Part shown: one piece after another, positions 8,396-15,231 of the stretch | How the letters are laid out: every line of letters starts with the position of its first letter | How positions within the stretch are numbered: position 1 is the first letter of the stretch | Assembly: GCA_902797785.1 (NCBI GenBank) | Contig: CADBUD010000131.1 | Span: forward strand, 1 to 16,518 | DNA from: an uncultured Lachnospiraceae bacterium | GTDB lineage: Bacteria; Bacillota; Clostridia; Lachnospirales; Lachnospiraceae | DNA length: 16,518 bases | Direction of reading: 5' to 3' | Notes under the pieces: generated by a model | The model's input: only the letters and a program-made list of their open reading frames with translations | What the model was told of the DNA's origin: nothing | The model's database searches: none | Position numbers and translations under genes: made by a program

Positions 8396-10566
8396 GTTTC
8401 CACCTGATCCATCGGAGCACTCCTTACTCCGGCATCAATAAACCTCTGAATAACGATCTGTGCCTCATCTATGGTCGTATTAGCTAACAGCACATATAAA
8501 TTTCCATCATTCAGAACTCCCAGATAATCTGTCCGCCTCAGCATTTTTTCAATCTGTTCCCCTGTTTTTTGATAATTATTTTGTTCCGTTTCAATCTGAA
8601 GAATCGTACATTCTGTCAATTTCTTTTCCTTCGCCTTTTGATATGCGCTGACCAGAGAGCTAAAGGCATTTTCCTCTAAAATATTCGTATCTCCCAGATA
8701 GCGGCTCTCCTCCAGGGCTTCCATATAACGGTTCGCGCTCAGAACCGCATTTTGAATCAGATAACAGATGACCACAAGACGATTTGCAGCTCCTAAGGTC
8801 ATTTTTTCCCAGGACAAGCCCCAGACCATGATGATCATTTTCATCTCATCATTCTCAAAGACCGCATTGGCCATCAACGGATATCGTTTATCCAGCTTTC
8901 GGTTGATATAGACCTGATGGGATTTCAAATTCTCATACATCTCTCCCATCTCTGTATATACAATAGAGTTTCCCAGCTCCCTTGCCTTGTCCGAACTGGC
9001 AGAGAACATGCGCGCATAAGAAGAATTGTAAACATTGTAGATAGCAACATCATCACTTCGCAGCAGCTGGGAAAGAATTTCCACCGCATAGAACAAGACT
9101 TCCTCCGGCATATACTGATCCAACGTCGAAGTGATGCTGTAAATTTTTCCGATACTATCCTGCTGATCGATGACCTGCTGCTCTAATACGTCCTTTACCC
9201 GGACATTACTGCTGTTGATATCCTTGATATCTCCGAGCTGCCGGTTCAAATGCTCCTGAATCTCCGCGCTTTCAATTTTTACTGCCCGAACCTGATCCCT
9301 CATTCGTCCTACGACCAGACCCAGGATAAAAAGCTGCGCAATCCAAACATAAGTCGTATAATCCATGACGATTTCAAATCCGGATCTCGTATACATCTGC
9401 CGGAACATGTATCCCGCCACTGCCAATATTGCCGAAAATGTCGCCTGCTGCTGACCGTAGACAATGGCGAACAGCAGCACATAAAACAGATAAAAATCGA
9501 TTTTCGCAAAATAATCGCTTCCCACCGCCCTGTTATTCAGCATAAAAAACGGAATAAATAGAATCAAATTTTCAAGAAACGGAATGAGCGCCTTAATGAA
9601 CCACGCCCATTTATGGAGAAGCTTTTTCCACCATGGAGCCTCTGCATCCAGACCATGAACAAAAACATTTCTATGTCTTCTCATGTAGACTACCATCTTA
9701 AGAATCGAGTCATCATAAGGACGAAACAGCATATTTCCGAACTCTTCCTCGAACCGTTTATTCGAAAGAACCTTTCTTTCTCCCTCTTCATCACTCACCT
9801 TTAGACGCACATTTTCCTTTAGCCCGGCCCGGATCAGCTCTGCCAAATCAAATTCGGAAATTTCTTTAGATGAAGAGATATGATATAAGGAATGCGCCAA
9901 TTTTTTGCTATTGACGATCCGATAGATATATTCAATGGCATCATATTCGTAGAGCAGGGAATATTTCGCTTCCGTTCTGACCCTGATTTCCCCTTTCGTC
10001 AGCGCCTCCAATGCCATCTTCGACGGAAGATTGTCCACATCTCTTAAGCTTTTGGGGATGCAATACATATGATCCAGGCGCAGGATCACAATATCCAGTC
10101 CTCTCTCATTTTTATAATTTTCACAGATCTTTTCTGCCTGAGAAAATGCCATTCCCCGAGGTTCATCCGGATCCATCGGCATTTCCTCTGTGATATTTCT
10201 GGTATGTCCTTTCCCAAAGACCTCGTCTGAAGACAGATAAAGAAACCTTCCTTTGTTCATCATAGAAAATGCTAATAGAATATTAATCAGACCAGATGTG
10301 AAATGAACCGCCTCGCGCTCCTCCAGCCACAGATAATTCGTATCATAGGCTCCCAGAAAAATCGTAACATCCGGATTTACGCTTTCAAAGATTTCATGTA
10401 GATTGTCGCTGGTATAGATAAAATTAAACTGCTCGAATACTTTTTCGTAGGTGTTTTCCCTATATTGCTTTCCGGTCAAAAGATAAAGCCTATGACCCTC
10501 TTTTTTTAATTTGATAATCAGATGATCCATCATCCTGCCGGAACCGCCTATCAGCAAAATATTCAT
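8392..10566 (-). CDS. pelD: PelD with N-terminal SDR-like domain; c-di-GMP receptor
   Basis: A 724-residue fusion. Residues 1-290 form an extended SDR/epimerase-like Rossmann domain: IGGSGRM at 6-12 and SSDEVFG at 112-118. The third glycine of the nucleotide loop is M13 and no Tyr-x-x-x-Lys is present where expected (MAFSQAEK, 139-146), so it is probably not an active enzyme. Then come about four membrane helices (323-420), a short coiled segment, a GAF domain (about 475-615) and a degenerate GGDEF domain. In the last, RRTD (677-680) keeps the RxxD inhibitory site exactly five residues before NDGNL (686-690), which replaces GGDEF. In Pseudomonas PelD this site binds cyclic di-GMP and switches Pel synthesis on without making it. 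The start has AGGGGG 7 nt upstream and overlaps the PqqD-like gene by 4 bp. Confidence 0.9.
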   Translation of the reverse strand: MNILLIGGSGRMMDHLIIKLKKEGHRLYLLTGKQYRENTYEKVFEQFNFIYTSDNLHEIFESVNPDVTIFLGAYDTNYLWLEEREAVHFTSGLINILLAFSMMNKGRFLYLSSDEVFGKGHTRNITEEMPMDPDEPRGMAFSQAEKICENYKNERGLDIVILRLDHMYCIPKSLRDVDNLPSKMALEALTKGEIRVRTEAKYSLLYEYDAIEYIYRIVNSKKLAHSLYHISSSKEISEFDLAELIRAGLKENVRLKVSDEEGERKVLSNKRFEEEFGNMLFRPYDDSILKMVVYMRRHRNVFVHGLDAEAPWWKKLLHKWAWFIKALIPFLENLILFIPFFMLNNRAVGSDYFAKIDFYLFYVLLFAIVYGQQQATFSAILAVAGYMFRQMYTRSGFEIVMDYTTYVWIAQLFILGLVVGRMRDQVRAVKIESAEIQEHLNRQLGDIKDINSSNVRVKDVLEQQVIDQQDSIGKIYSITSTLDQYMPEEVLFYAVEILSQLLRSDDVAIYNVYNSSYARMFSASSDKARELGNSIVYTEMGEMYENLKSHQVYINRKLDKRYPLMANAVFENDEMKMIIMVWGLSWEKMTLGAANRLVVICYLIQNAVLSANRYMEALEESRYLGDTNILEENAFSSLVSAYQKAKEKKLTECTILQIETEQNNYQKTGEQIEKMLRRTDYLGVLNDGNLYVLLANTTIDEAQIVIQRFIDAGVRSAPMDQVET

Positions 10567-10832
10567 ATTCTGACCCCCTGCCGTCTCAAATCCATTTGAA
10601 ACTGTTCTATATCCTGCAGTGCTTCCTCTTTTGACAGACCAAATTCCCTACAGCACATTCCTGCAATTTCCTCCTTGGTACTTCCACCGGCAAACAGGCG
10701 GAAAAATTCCGCCCCTGTTTCATTCAAAGGCACCGGTTTTTGATATGGGACTCCCGGCTGCGTAATATCCAGCAGCCAATAAAGCCCCGCCACATATCTT
10801 AAGCGGTATCCTGACAAATCTAAACTCTGCAT
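10563..10832 (-). CDS. Small PqqD-like protein, first gene of the pel operon
   Basis: An 89-residue protein. It has two short beta strands (YRLRYVAGLYWLLD), the phrase PLNETGAEFFRLF (about residues 36-48), the segment STKEEIAG, and the helix EALQDIEQFQMDLRRQGVRI at the end. This matches the PqqD family, a winged-helix-like fold that in other systems binds precursor peptides for radical SAM enzymes. No peptide or radical SAM gene is nearby, so here it more likely acts as a protein-protein adaptor for the Pel complex, which is inference. A longer reading from a GTG at 10853 is possible, but the ATG at 10830-10832 has a clear GGGAGG 5-6 nt upstream and the GTG has none. Its stop overlaps the pelD start (ATGA, 10563-10566). 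Confidence 0.75.
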   Translation of the reverse strand: MQSLDLSGYRLRYVAGLYWLLDITQPGVPYQKPVPLNETGAEFFRLFAGGSTKEEIAGMCCREFGLSKEEALQDIEQFQMDLRRQGVRI

Positions 10833-10847
10833 GTTTTCCCTCCCGTA

Positions 10848-10936
10848 AGGCACTGCCCGAAAATAACTTCATAAAATTTTCACAGCAATCGGAAAAATAG
10901 ACAAGAAAATTATGACGTTATTAATGTACAGTGCCT
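10848..10936. repeat. 8-bp inverted repeat flanking the predicted pel promoter
   Basis: AGGCACTG at 10848-10855 and CAGTGCCT at 10929-10936 are perfect inverted copies with 73 bp between them. The first lies over the predicted transcription start and the second lies upstream of the -35 box. They could be paired operator half-sites; eight bases alone could also occur by chance. Confidence 0.3.
10860..10888 (-). promoter_or_regulatory. Possible promoter of the pel operon
   Basis: On the minus strand, TTGCTG (10883-10888) and TATTTT (10860-10865) are 17 bp apart, predicting a start near 10853 and a leader of about 20 nt. Both boxes are only fair matches to sigma-A consensus. The 120-bp gap after tex is the natural place for the operon promoter, since I see no terminator between tex and pel. 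There is no room for a riboswitch. Confidence 0.35.
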
Positions 10937-10952
10937 AAACAATGCTTCTGAT

Positions 10953-13334
10953 TTATGATTTCTTCTTTTCCTGCTCCGGCTTCATGCTCAACTGAATCCG
11001 TTTCTTTTGAAGATCGACATCTAATACACGCACCTCAACAATATCCCCGACACTCACGACCTCTAATGGATGCTTGATATAACGATTCGTCATTTCTGAA
11101 ATATGCACCAGTCCATCCTGATGGACCCCGATATCCACAAATGCCCCAAAATCAATGACATTTCGTACCGTTCCCTTTAGGATCATACCCGGCTTTAAGT
11201 CTTTCATATCCAACACATCGGTCCGGAGAATCGGCTTTGGCATATCCTCCCGCGGATCCCGTCCCGGTTTTTCAAATTCTTTTAGAATATCAATCAGTGT
11301 CTCTACACCTATGCCCAGCTCTTCTGCCATCTTTTTCTTGTCACGTACTTTCGCAGCGATTCCGCCTGTCGGCACTTCCGTCACCGGTGCCGGTTCTTCT
11401 TTTTCTGTCTGGATCGTGGCGCCTCCCATTGCCTTTAAAAGAGCCTGTCCCATGACGGAATTGGTATTCCGAATCGTTACCTTTTTTTCTTTTTTCTCTT
11501 TTCTTGGTGGTTTTTTCGCTTTAGAAGCTCCTTTGCTCCGTCCCTGCTCCTGCCAATATTTTTTGATGTCCTCCATCGACATCCCCAGCTTCTCTAATAA
11601 CAGCTCTGCTGCCTGATAGGACTCTGGATGAACTCCGGTTCCATCGAGTGGGTTTTTGGCATTCCGGATCCGCAGGAAGCCGGCGCACTGTTCAAATGCC
11701 TTTGGTCCAAGCTTTGCCACCTTCAATAGCTCTTTTCTGGACTTGAAGCTTCCGTTCTCTTCCCGGTATGCCACGATATTTTTAGCAACGGCTTTGCTGA
11801 TTCCGGAAACGTATTCCAATAATGGCGCAGATGCTGTATTTAAATCCACACCGACCTTATTCACACAATCCTCTACCACACTGCCCAGGGATTCTCCGAG
11901 CTTTTTCTGATTCATATCATGCTGATACTGTCCGACTCCAATAGAACGCGGCTCAATTTTTACCAGCTCTGCCAGAGGATCCTGCACCCGTCTTGCAATC
12001 GACGCCGCACTTCTTGCTCCGACATCAAAGTTTGGAAATTCCTCTGTCGCCAGCTTGCTCGCCGAGTAGACAGATGCCCCTGCCTCATTGGTGATCACAT
12101 AGGAAATCGGCAGCTTCCATTCCTTTAACATATCTACGATGATCTGCTCTGATTCTCTTGAGGCTGTTCCGTTTCCTACGGAAAACAGGGTGATATGATA
12201 TTTATCGATCAAGGCGCGAACGGTTTTCTTTGTAGCTTCTATTTTATTCTGCGGCTCTGTCGGATATACTACGGTCGTCTCCAATACCTTTCCTGTCGCA
12301 TCTACGACAGCAATCTTGCATCCGGTCCTGAACGCCGGATCCCATCCCAAAACGACCTGATTCGCGATTGGCGGCTGCATCAAGAGCTGCTCAAGATTTT
12401 TCCCGAACACACGAATCGCTCCATCCTCTGCCTGCTCTGTCAGACTGCTGCGGATTTCTCTCTCAATCGCCGGGGCGATCAGACGATGGTAGCTGTCCTC
12501 TGCCACTTCTCTTAAAATCGGCGCTGCGTATTCATTTTCTTTTCCACTGTCAGTTCCCTCTATCTCTGAATGCTCTCCAAAGATCAGCTTCTTTTCCAAA
12601 TACCTGAGAATCCTCTCCTCCGGCGCTTCGATATGTATGGTAAGAAATTTTTCTGCTTCTCCCCTGTTGATTGCAAGAATGCGGTGTCCTGCTATTTTCT
12701 TTATCGGCTCTTCAAAATCATAATACAGCTCGTATACAGACTGCTGTTTTTCATCCTTTGCCATGGAAACTACCTTTCCCTCTTCCATGGTCAGGTTTCG
12801 AATATAGATTCGATAATCTGCTTCATCGGAAACACGCTCCGCTATGATGTCCTTTGCGCCATGTAACGCCTCTTCCGCTGTCAATACTTCTTTTTCTTCG
12901 GAAATAAAACCGGCGGCCGCCTCCAATGCCGGCTGATCCAGCTTCTGCAGAAAAATCAGGTCTGCCAATGGCTCTAAGCCCTTTTCCTTTGCAATGGTCG
13001 CTCTGGTCCTTCTCTTTGGACGATATGGGCGGTACAGATCCTCTACAACAACCAGGGTCTCTGCGGATAAAATCTGCTCTTTTAGCTCCGGTGTCAGCTT
13101 TCCCTGTTCTTCAATCACGGAAAGTACCTGCTCCTTTTTCTCCTCAAGATTTCGCAGATACAGCAGTCTTTCGTGAAGGTTTCTAAGAACCTCATCGTTT
13201 AGAGATCCTGTTACTTCTTTTCTGTACCGTGCAATGAACGGGATAGTGTTTCCTTCATCAATCAGCTTTACTGTCGCATCGACCTGTGAGACTTTGATGT
13301 TTAATTCTTCTGCCAGTTTTTTGTTGATTTCCAT
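10953..13334 (-). CDS. tex: Tex, S1-domain RNA-binding transcription accessory protein
   Basis: A 793-residue protein of the Tex/Spt6 family. The N-terminal helical region begins MEINKKLAEELNI and includes GNTIPFIARYRKEVTG (28-43). The RuvC/YqgF-like domain starts at LGWDPAFRTGCKIAVVD (329-345). Helix-hairpin-helix segments lie at about 493-560 (VGVDLNTAS, NGSFKSRKELLKV), and a C-terminal S1 domain at about 713-787 (KGTVRNVIDFGAFVDIG). Tex binds nucleic acid and affects transcription; the YqgF domain is usually considered nuclease-dead. A lysine-rich segment of about 70 residues (about 597-665) separates the helix-hairpin-helix part from the S1 part and makes the protein longer than many homologues. 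The ATG at 13332-13334 is preceded by a purine-rich GAGGAGAGGAAG. It has its own predicted promoter and is probably not part of the pel operon. Confidence 0.96.
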   Translation of the reverse strand: MEINKKLAEELNIKVSQVDATVKLIDEGNTIPFIARYRKEVTGSLNDEVLRNLHERLLYLRNLEEKKEQVLSVIEEQGKLTPELKEQILSAETLVVVEDLYRPYRPKRRTRATIAKEKGLEPLADLIFLQKLDQPALEAAAGFISEEKEVLTAEEALHGAKDIIAERVSDEADYRIYIRNLTMEEGKVVSMAKDEKQQSVYELYYDFEEPIKKIAGHRILAINRGEAEKFLTIHIEAPEERILRYLEKKLIFGEHSEIEGTDSGKENEYAAPILREVAEDSYHRLIAPAIEREIRSSLTEQAEDGAIRVFGKNLEQLLMQPPIANQVVLGWDPAFRTGCKIAVVDATGKVLETTVVYPTEPQNKIEATKKTVRALIDKYHITLFSVGNGTASRESEQIIVDMLKEWKLPISYVITNEAGASVYSASKLATEEFPNFDVGARSAASIARRVQDPLAELVKIEPRSIGVGQYQHDMNQKKLGESLGSVVEDCVNKVGVDLNTASAPLLEYVSGISKAVAKNIVAYREENGSFKSRKELLKVAKLGPKAFEQCAGFLRIRNAKNPLDGTGVHPESYQAAELLLEKLGMSMEDIKKYWQEQGRSKGASKAKKPPRKEKKEKKVTIRNTNSVMGQALLKAMGGATIQTEKEEPAPVTEVPTGGIAAKVRDKKKMAEELGIGVETLIDILKEFEKPGRDPREDMPKPILRTDVLDMKDLKPGMILKGTVRNVIDFGAFVDIGVHQDGLVHISEMTNRYIKHPLEVVSVGDIVEVRVLDVDLQKKRIQLSMKPEQEKKKS

Positions 13335-13402
13335 AGCGATTGCTTCCTCTCCTCATTTTCTTATTCATTTACTTTTTCGGTTAGTCAAAATCATTTTCTT
13401 AC

Positions 13403-13431
13403 ATAATAGCAGAAAAGAAATGTGATTTCAA
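13403..13431 (-). promoter_or_regulatory. Predicted tex promoter overlapping the MBL stop codon
   Basis: On the minus strand, TTGAAA (13426-13431) and TATTAT (13403-13408) are separated by exactly 17 bp, each one base off consensus. The -35 box covers the stop codon of the upstream MBL gene (13428-13430). The predicted start is near 13396, giving a leader of about 60 nt before the tex ATG. Confidence 0.65.
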
Positions 13432-14798
13432 TCTTTTTCCCTTGTTGAGTTTGTTCCATCCATCAAATGGATTCTGTTTACATATTCTTTAAAAAGCGGA
13501 ACCTTCTTAAATGCCCGGGCATCCTCCGTGTGCATTGGAATAATCACCTCCGGATCTGTCATATCCATCAGTTTTTTCAAGGTCTCCACATAGGCGTGTC
13601 CACTGGTATGAAGCTGTTCCATATGCTCCTTGTCCATACGGCCATCCATAAATTGAACAATGGCAGAATCTTCCGCTTTTCCTCCCTTTAGATATCCTTG
13701 CCACATGGAATAAGTAATGAAGGGATCCTTCATATCAAGCATTCTCTCCTCAAACCTTCCGGTCTCAAAATTAGGGTTCCGGTTCGGCCTCGCCAACATA
13801 ACGAATCCCTTTTCAGAATAAATATGCGGTCTTGCCATACTGAACGGACAGCGATCTGTCCCCGGTACACGGTACACCAGCAGATCCTTCATATATCCAT
13901 CATACTCACCCGGACACAGCACATAAATCTGTTTTTTAAACCGGTATTTCTTAAAATACTTATACCTCGCTTCTATAGCGATTTTCATGACCCGAGCCTG
14001 ATAAGGATCGCACAAAAAAACCTTGTCTTCCGGTACGGCATGATAAAACTCCATAATACTGTCCAGATTGGTCGAAGAAACCAAAACCACATTCTCATGA
14101 TGTTCGCTAAAGATTTCACCCGCTCTTTTTCCCAGCTCTTCTTCTGTGCGGACGGAATTATTTTTTTCCTCATCGAAACGGGACACCATCGTTCCTTCCG
14201 TAATGAGAATATCAACCTTCCCTACCTTTTCACTGATCATTTTTTCAAAGGTGGCCTCTCCAGGAATGCCATGGTCTCTGAAATCGCCTGTATACAAAAT
14301 CCGTTTTTTATTTAATTCTATAAGGAACATATAGGCATCCAGCGCAGAGTGATCGCACACAAGCGGCGTCACATTGATTCCGGAAAAAGACCTGCTCTTC
14401 CCCAGTTTCCAATAAGGCTCCATTTTGTTAATTATCGGCAATTCAATTTCATCAGATTGGCCTGTTTTTTGCTTCACAAAATCTACACTGGCGGCAATCA
14501 CCTTCAAAATCTCTTTTGCAGTACGTCCGATATACATTGGTATGTCATCCGGTATATATCTTTTCAGCCCCACATGATCCCCATGATAGTGCGTAAAAAG
14601 AACCGCATCCGTTTTAACAGAATCCGTATCTCTCCCAAAGACCTGCCGAACCACTTCGTCATCAGCTATAGCATCTGCTTTACTTCCCGGGAGATTTGCC
14701 CCAAAATCAATCAGTATCCGATGGTCATCTTTTCTGATTTCTGTAACAATGCCACCGATCTGATTCGTGCCCCTGTATATCTTTATCCCATCTATCAT
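13428..14798 (-). CDS. RNase J-like metallo-beta-lactamase fold hydrolase, short form
   Basis: A 456-residue MBL/beta-CASP-type protein. The zinc motif HYHGDH is at 70-75, with H150 (DHSALDAY), D172 (TGDFRDH) and H397/H401 in HTSGHA. The late PMHTE (421-425) is the RNase J-type end motif. ITEGTM (199-204) is another conserved loop. This set marks the RNase J/beta-CASP branch, whose members cut or trim RNA using two zinc ions. Bacterial RNase J is about 550 residues with an extra C-terminal domain, which is absent here, so this is a shorter paralogue whose substrate is unknown. AGGAGA lies about 7 nt before the ATG at 14796-14798. The next gene, tex, is also a nucleic-acid protein, but a separate promoter suggests only loose linkage. 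Confidence 0.85.
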   Translation of the reverse strand: MIDGIKIYRGTNQIGGIVTEIRKDDHRILIDFGANLPGSKADAIADDEVVRQVFGRDTDSVKTDAVLFTHYHGDHVGLKRYIPDDIPMYIGRTAKEILKVIAASVDFVKQKTGQSDEIELPIINKMEPYWKLGKSRSFSGINVTPLVCDHSALDAYMFLIELNKKRILYTGDFRDHGIPGEATFEKMISEKVGKVDILITEGTMVSRFDEEKNNSVRTEEELGKRAGEIFSEHHENVVLVSSTNLDSIMEFYHAVPEDKVFLCDPYQARVMKIAIEARYKYFKKYRFKKQIYVLCPGEYDGYMKDLLVYRVPGTDRCPFSMARPHIYSEKGFVMLARPNRNPNFETGRFEERMLDMKDPFITYSMWQGYLKGGKAEDSAIVQFMDGRMDKEHMEQLHTSGHAYVETLKKLMDMTDPEVIIPMHTEDARAFKKVPLFKEYVNRIHLMDGTNSTREKD

Positions 14799-14815
14799 AC
14801 CTTTTCTCCTCGTAA

Positions 14816-15040
14816 TTATTCGTTTCCTATAAGCTGTTTCTTAAAGCATTGATAATCAGCTTTACTGATTACATTTTCAAGAAATGGTTTTTGCTGAACC
14901 TTTACAAACGACAGTTTCCATTGATCCTTTCCGTGACCCTCCAGTTTGTTTTCTAAAAAATTTGTTCCTGCTCCGGGCACTTTTATTCCGTAGGTTACTT
15001 TGTTATACTCATGAACAAAATGGCCTGCCGTTTTGTTCAT
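14816..15040 (-). CDS. Hypothetical small ORF, doubtful
   Basis: An open reading of 74 codons from the ATG at 15038-15040; it can be extended to a TTG at 15065-15067. I recognise no family. The peptide is mixed and soluble-looking, with no membrane segment. The first residues (MNKTAGHFVHEYN) are encoded by a near-perfect palindrome, the extension upstream resembles restriction-subunit debris in another frame, and there is no good ribosome binding site. These points argue against a real gene. On the other side, codon use in the second half is gene-like and the stop lies 17 bp before the MBL gene. It may be the eroded end of a lost gene. Confidence 0.3.
   Translation of the reverse strand: MNKTAGHFVHEYNKVTYGIKVPGAGTNFLENKLEGHGKDQWKLSFVKVQQKPFLENVISKADYQCFKKQLIGNE
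14852..14880 (-). promoter_or_regulatory. Possible promoter of the MBL hydrolase gene
   Basis: On the minus strand, TTGAAA (14875-14880) and GATTAT (14852-14857) are 17 bp apart, predicting a start near 14845 and a leader of about 47 nt before the MBL gene. It lies inside the doubtful small ORF, which weakens the case for that ORF. Confidence 0.4.
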
Positions 15041-15047
15041 GAGTATA
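15004..15047. repeat. Long palindrome with perfect 17-bp arms
   Basis: The arms at 15004-15020 (TATACTCATGAACAAAA) and 15031-15047 are perfect reverse complements. The 10-bp centre can pair further (GGC with GCC) after one mismatch, leaving almost no loop. No T-run follows on either strand, so it is not a typical terminator. It could be a site bound by a dimeric protein, an element end, or the scar of a rearrangement. It overlaps the start of the doubtful small ORF. Confidence 0.75.
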
Positions 15048-15057
15048 TCTTCACTAC

Positions 15058-15095
15058 GAAAAATCAAGAAGGATTCTTTTCCTTCTTGATTTTTC
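15058..15095. terminator. Bidirectional terminator-like hairpin
   Basis: The arms at 15058-15073 and 15080-15095 are 16-bp perfect inverted repeats (GAAAAATCAAGAAGGA) with a 6-nt loop. On both strands the core stem TCAAGAAGGA is preceded by an A-run and followed by TTTTT, the classic two-way intrinsic terminator. The stem is rather AT-rich. It lies about 140 bp beyond the stop of the Rpn-like gene and would end that transcript. Confidence 0.7.
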
Positions 15096-15186
15096 CAGCT
15101 TTTATAAGTTCTTCTTTTTCTTTTCTAATACGTTCAAGCAATACTCTTGCAGGTTCATTACGGACATGAATCGGGTCGCTGAGTAG
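15064..15186 (-). pseudogene. Remnant resembling the C-terminus of a type I restriction specificity subunit
   Basis: Between an in-frame TAA (15187-15189) and a TGA (15064-15066) is an open stretch without ATG. It reads LLSDPIHVRNEPARVLLERI, then RKEKEELIKAGKIKK, then EKNPS. The EPA-x-VLLERIR core followed by a lysine-rich tail is typical of the very C-terminus of HsdS proteins as I know them. One frame over, the next residues (LIFRSED) resemble the IFRG-D ending seen in some HsdS proteins, suggesting a frameshift. The rest of the gene is missing, and the Rpn-like gene lies directly upstream. It is probably debris of a lost restriction-modification locus. Confidence 0.5.
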
Positions 15187-15231
15187 TTACCACTTTTTGT
15201 ATTTTTACATACAGCAAAACGTCAAACAAAT

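Noticed and set aside
10833..10853. GTG start for the PqqD-like gene
   Set aside because: No ribosome binding site precedes it, while the ATG at 10832 has GGGAGG; the predicted transcription start also falls at about 10853.
10854..10952. c-di-GMP riboswitch before the pel operon
   Set aside because: The gap is too short and I see no conserved GEMM core; c-di-GMP control is better explained by the PelD RxxD site.
10853..10953. tex and pel as one operon
   Set aside because: A 120-bp gap with a possible promoter, and unrelated functions; read-through from tex cannot be excluded because I see no terminator.
11155..11616. 153-codon plus-strand open frame
   Set aside because: Shadow of tex; low-complexity Ser/Phe-rich translation.
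13698..14315. 205-codon open frame on the plus strand
   Set aside because: It is antisense to the MBL hydrolase gene, whose zinc motifs are intact, and its protein resembles no family.
15004..15047. Palindrome as an intrinsic terminator
   Set aside because: Neither strand has a T-run after the stem.
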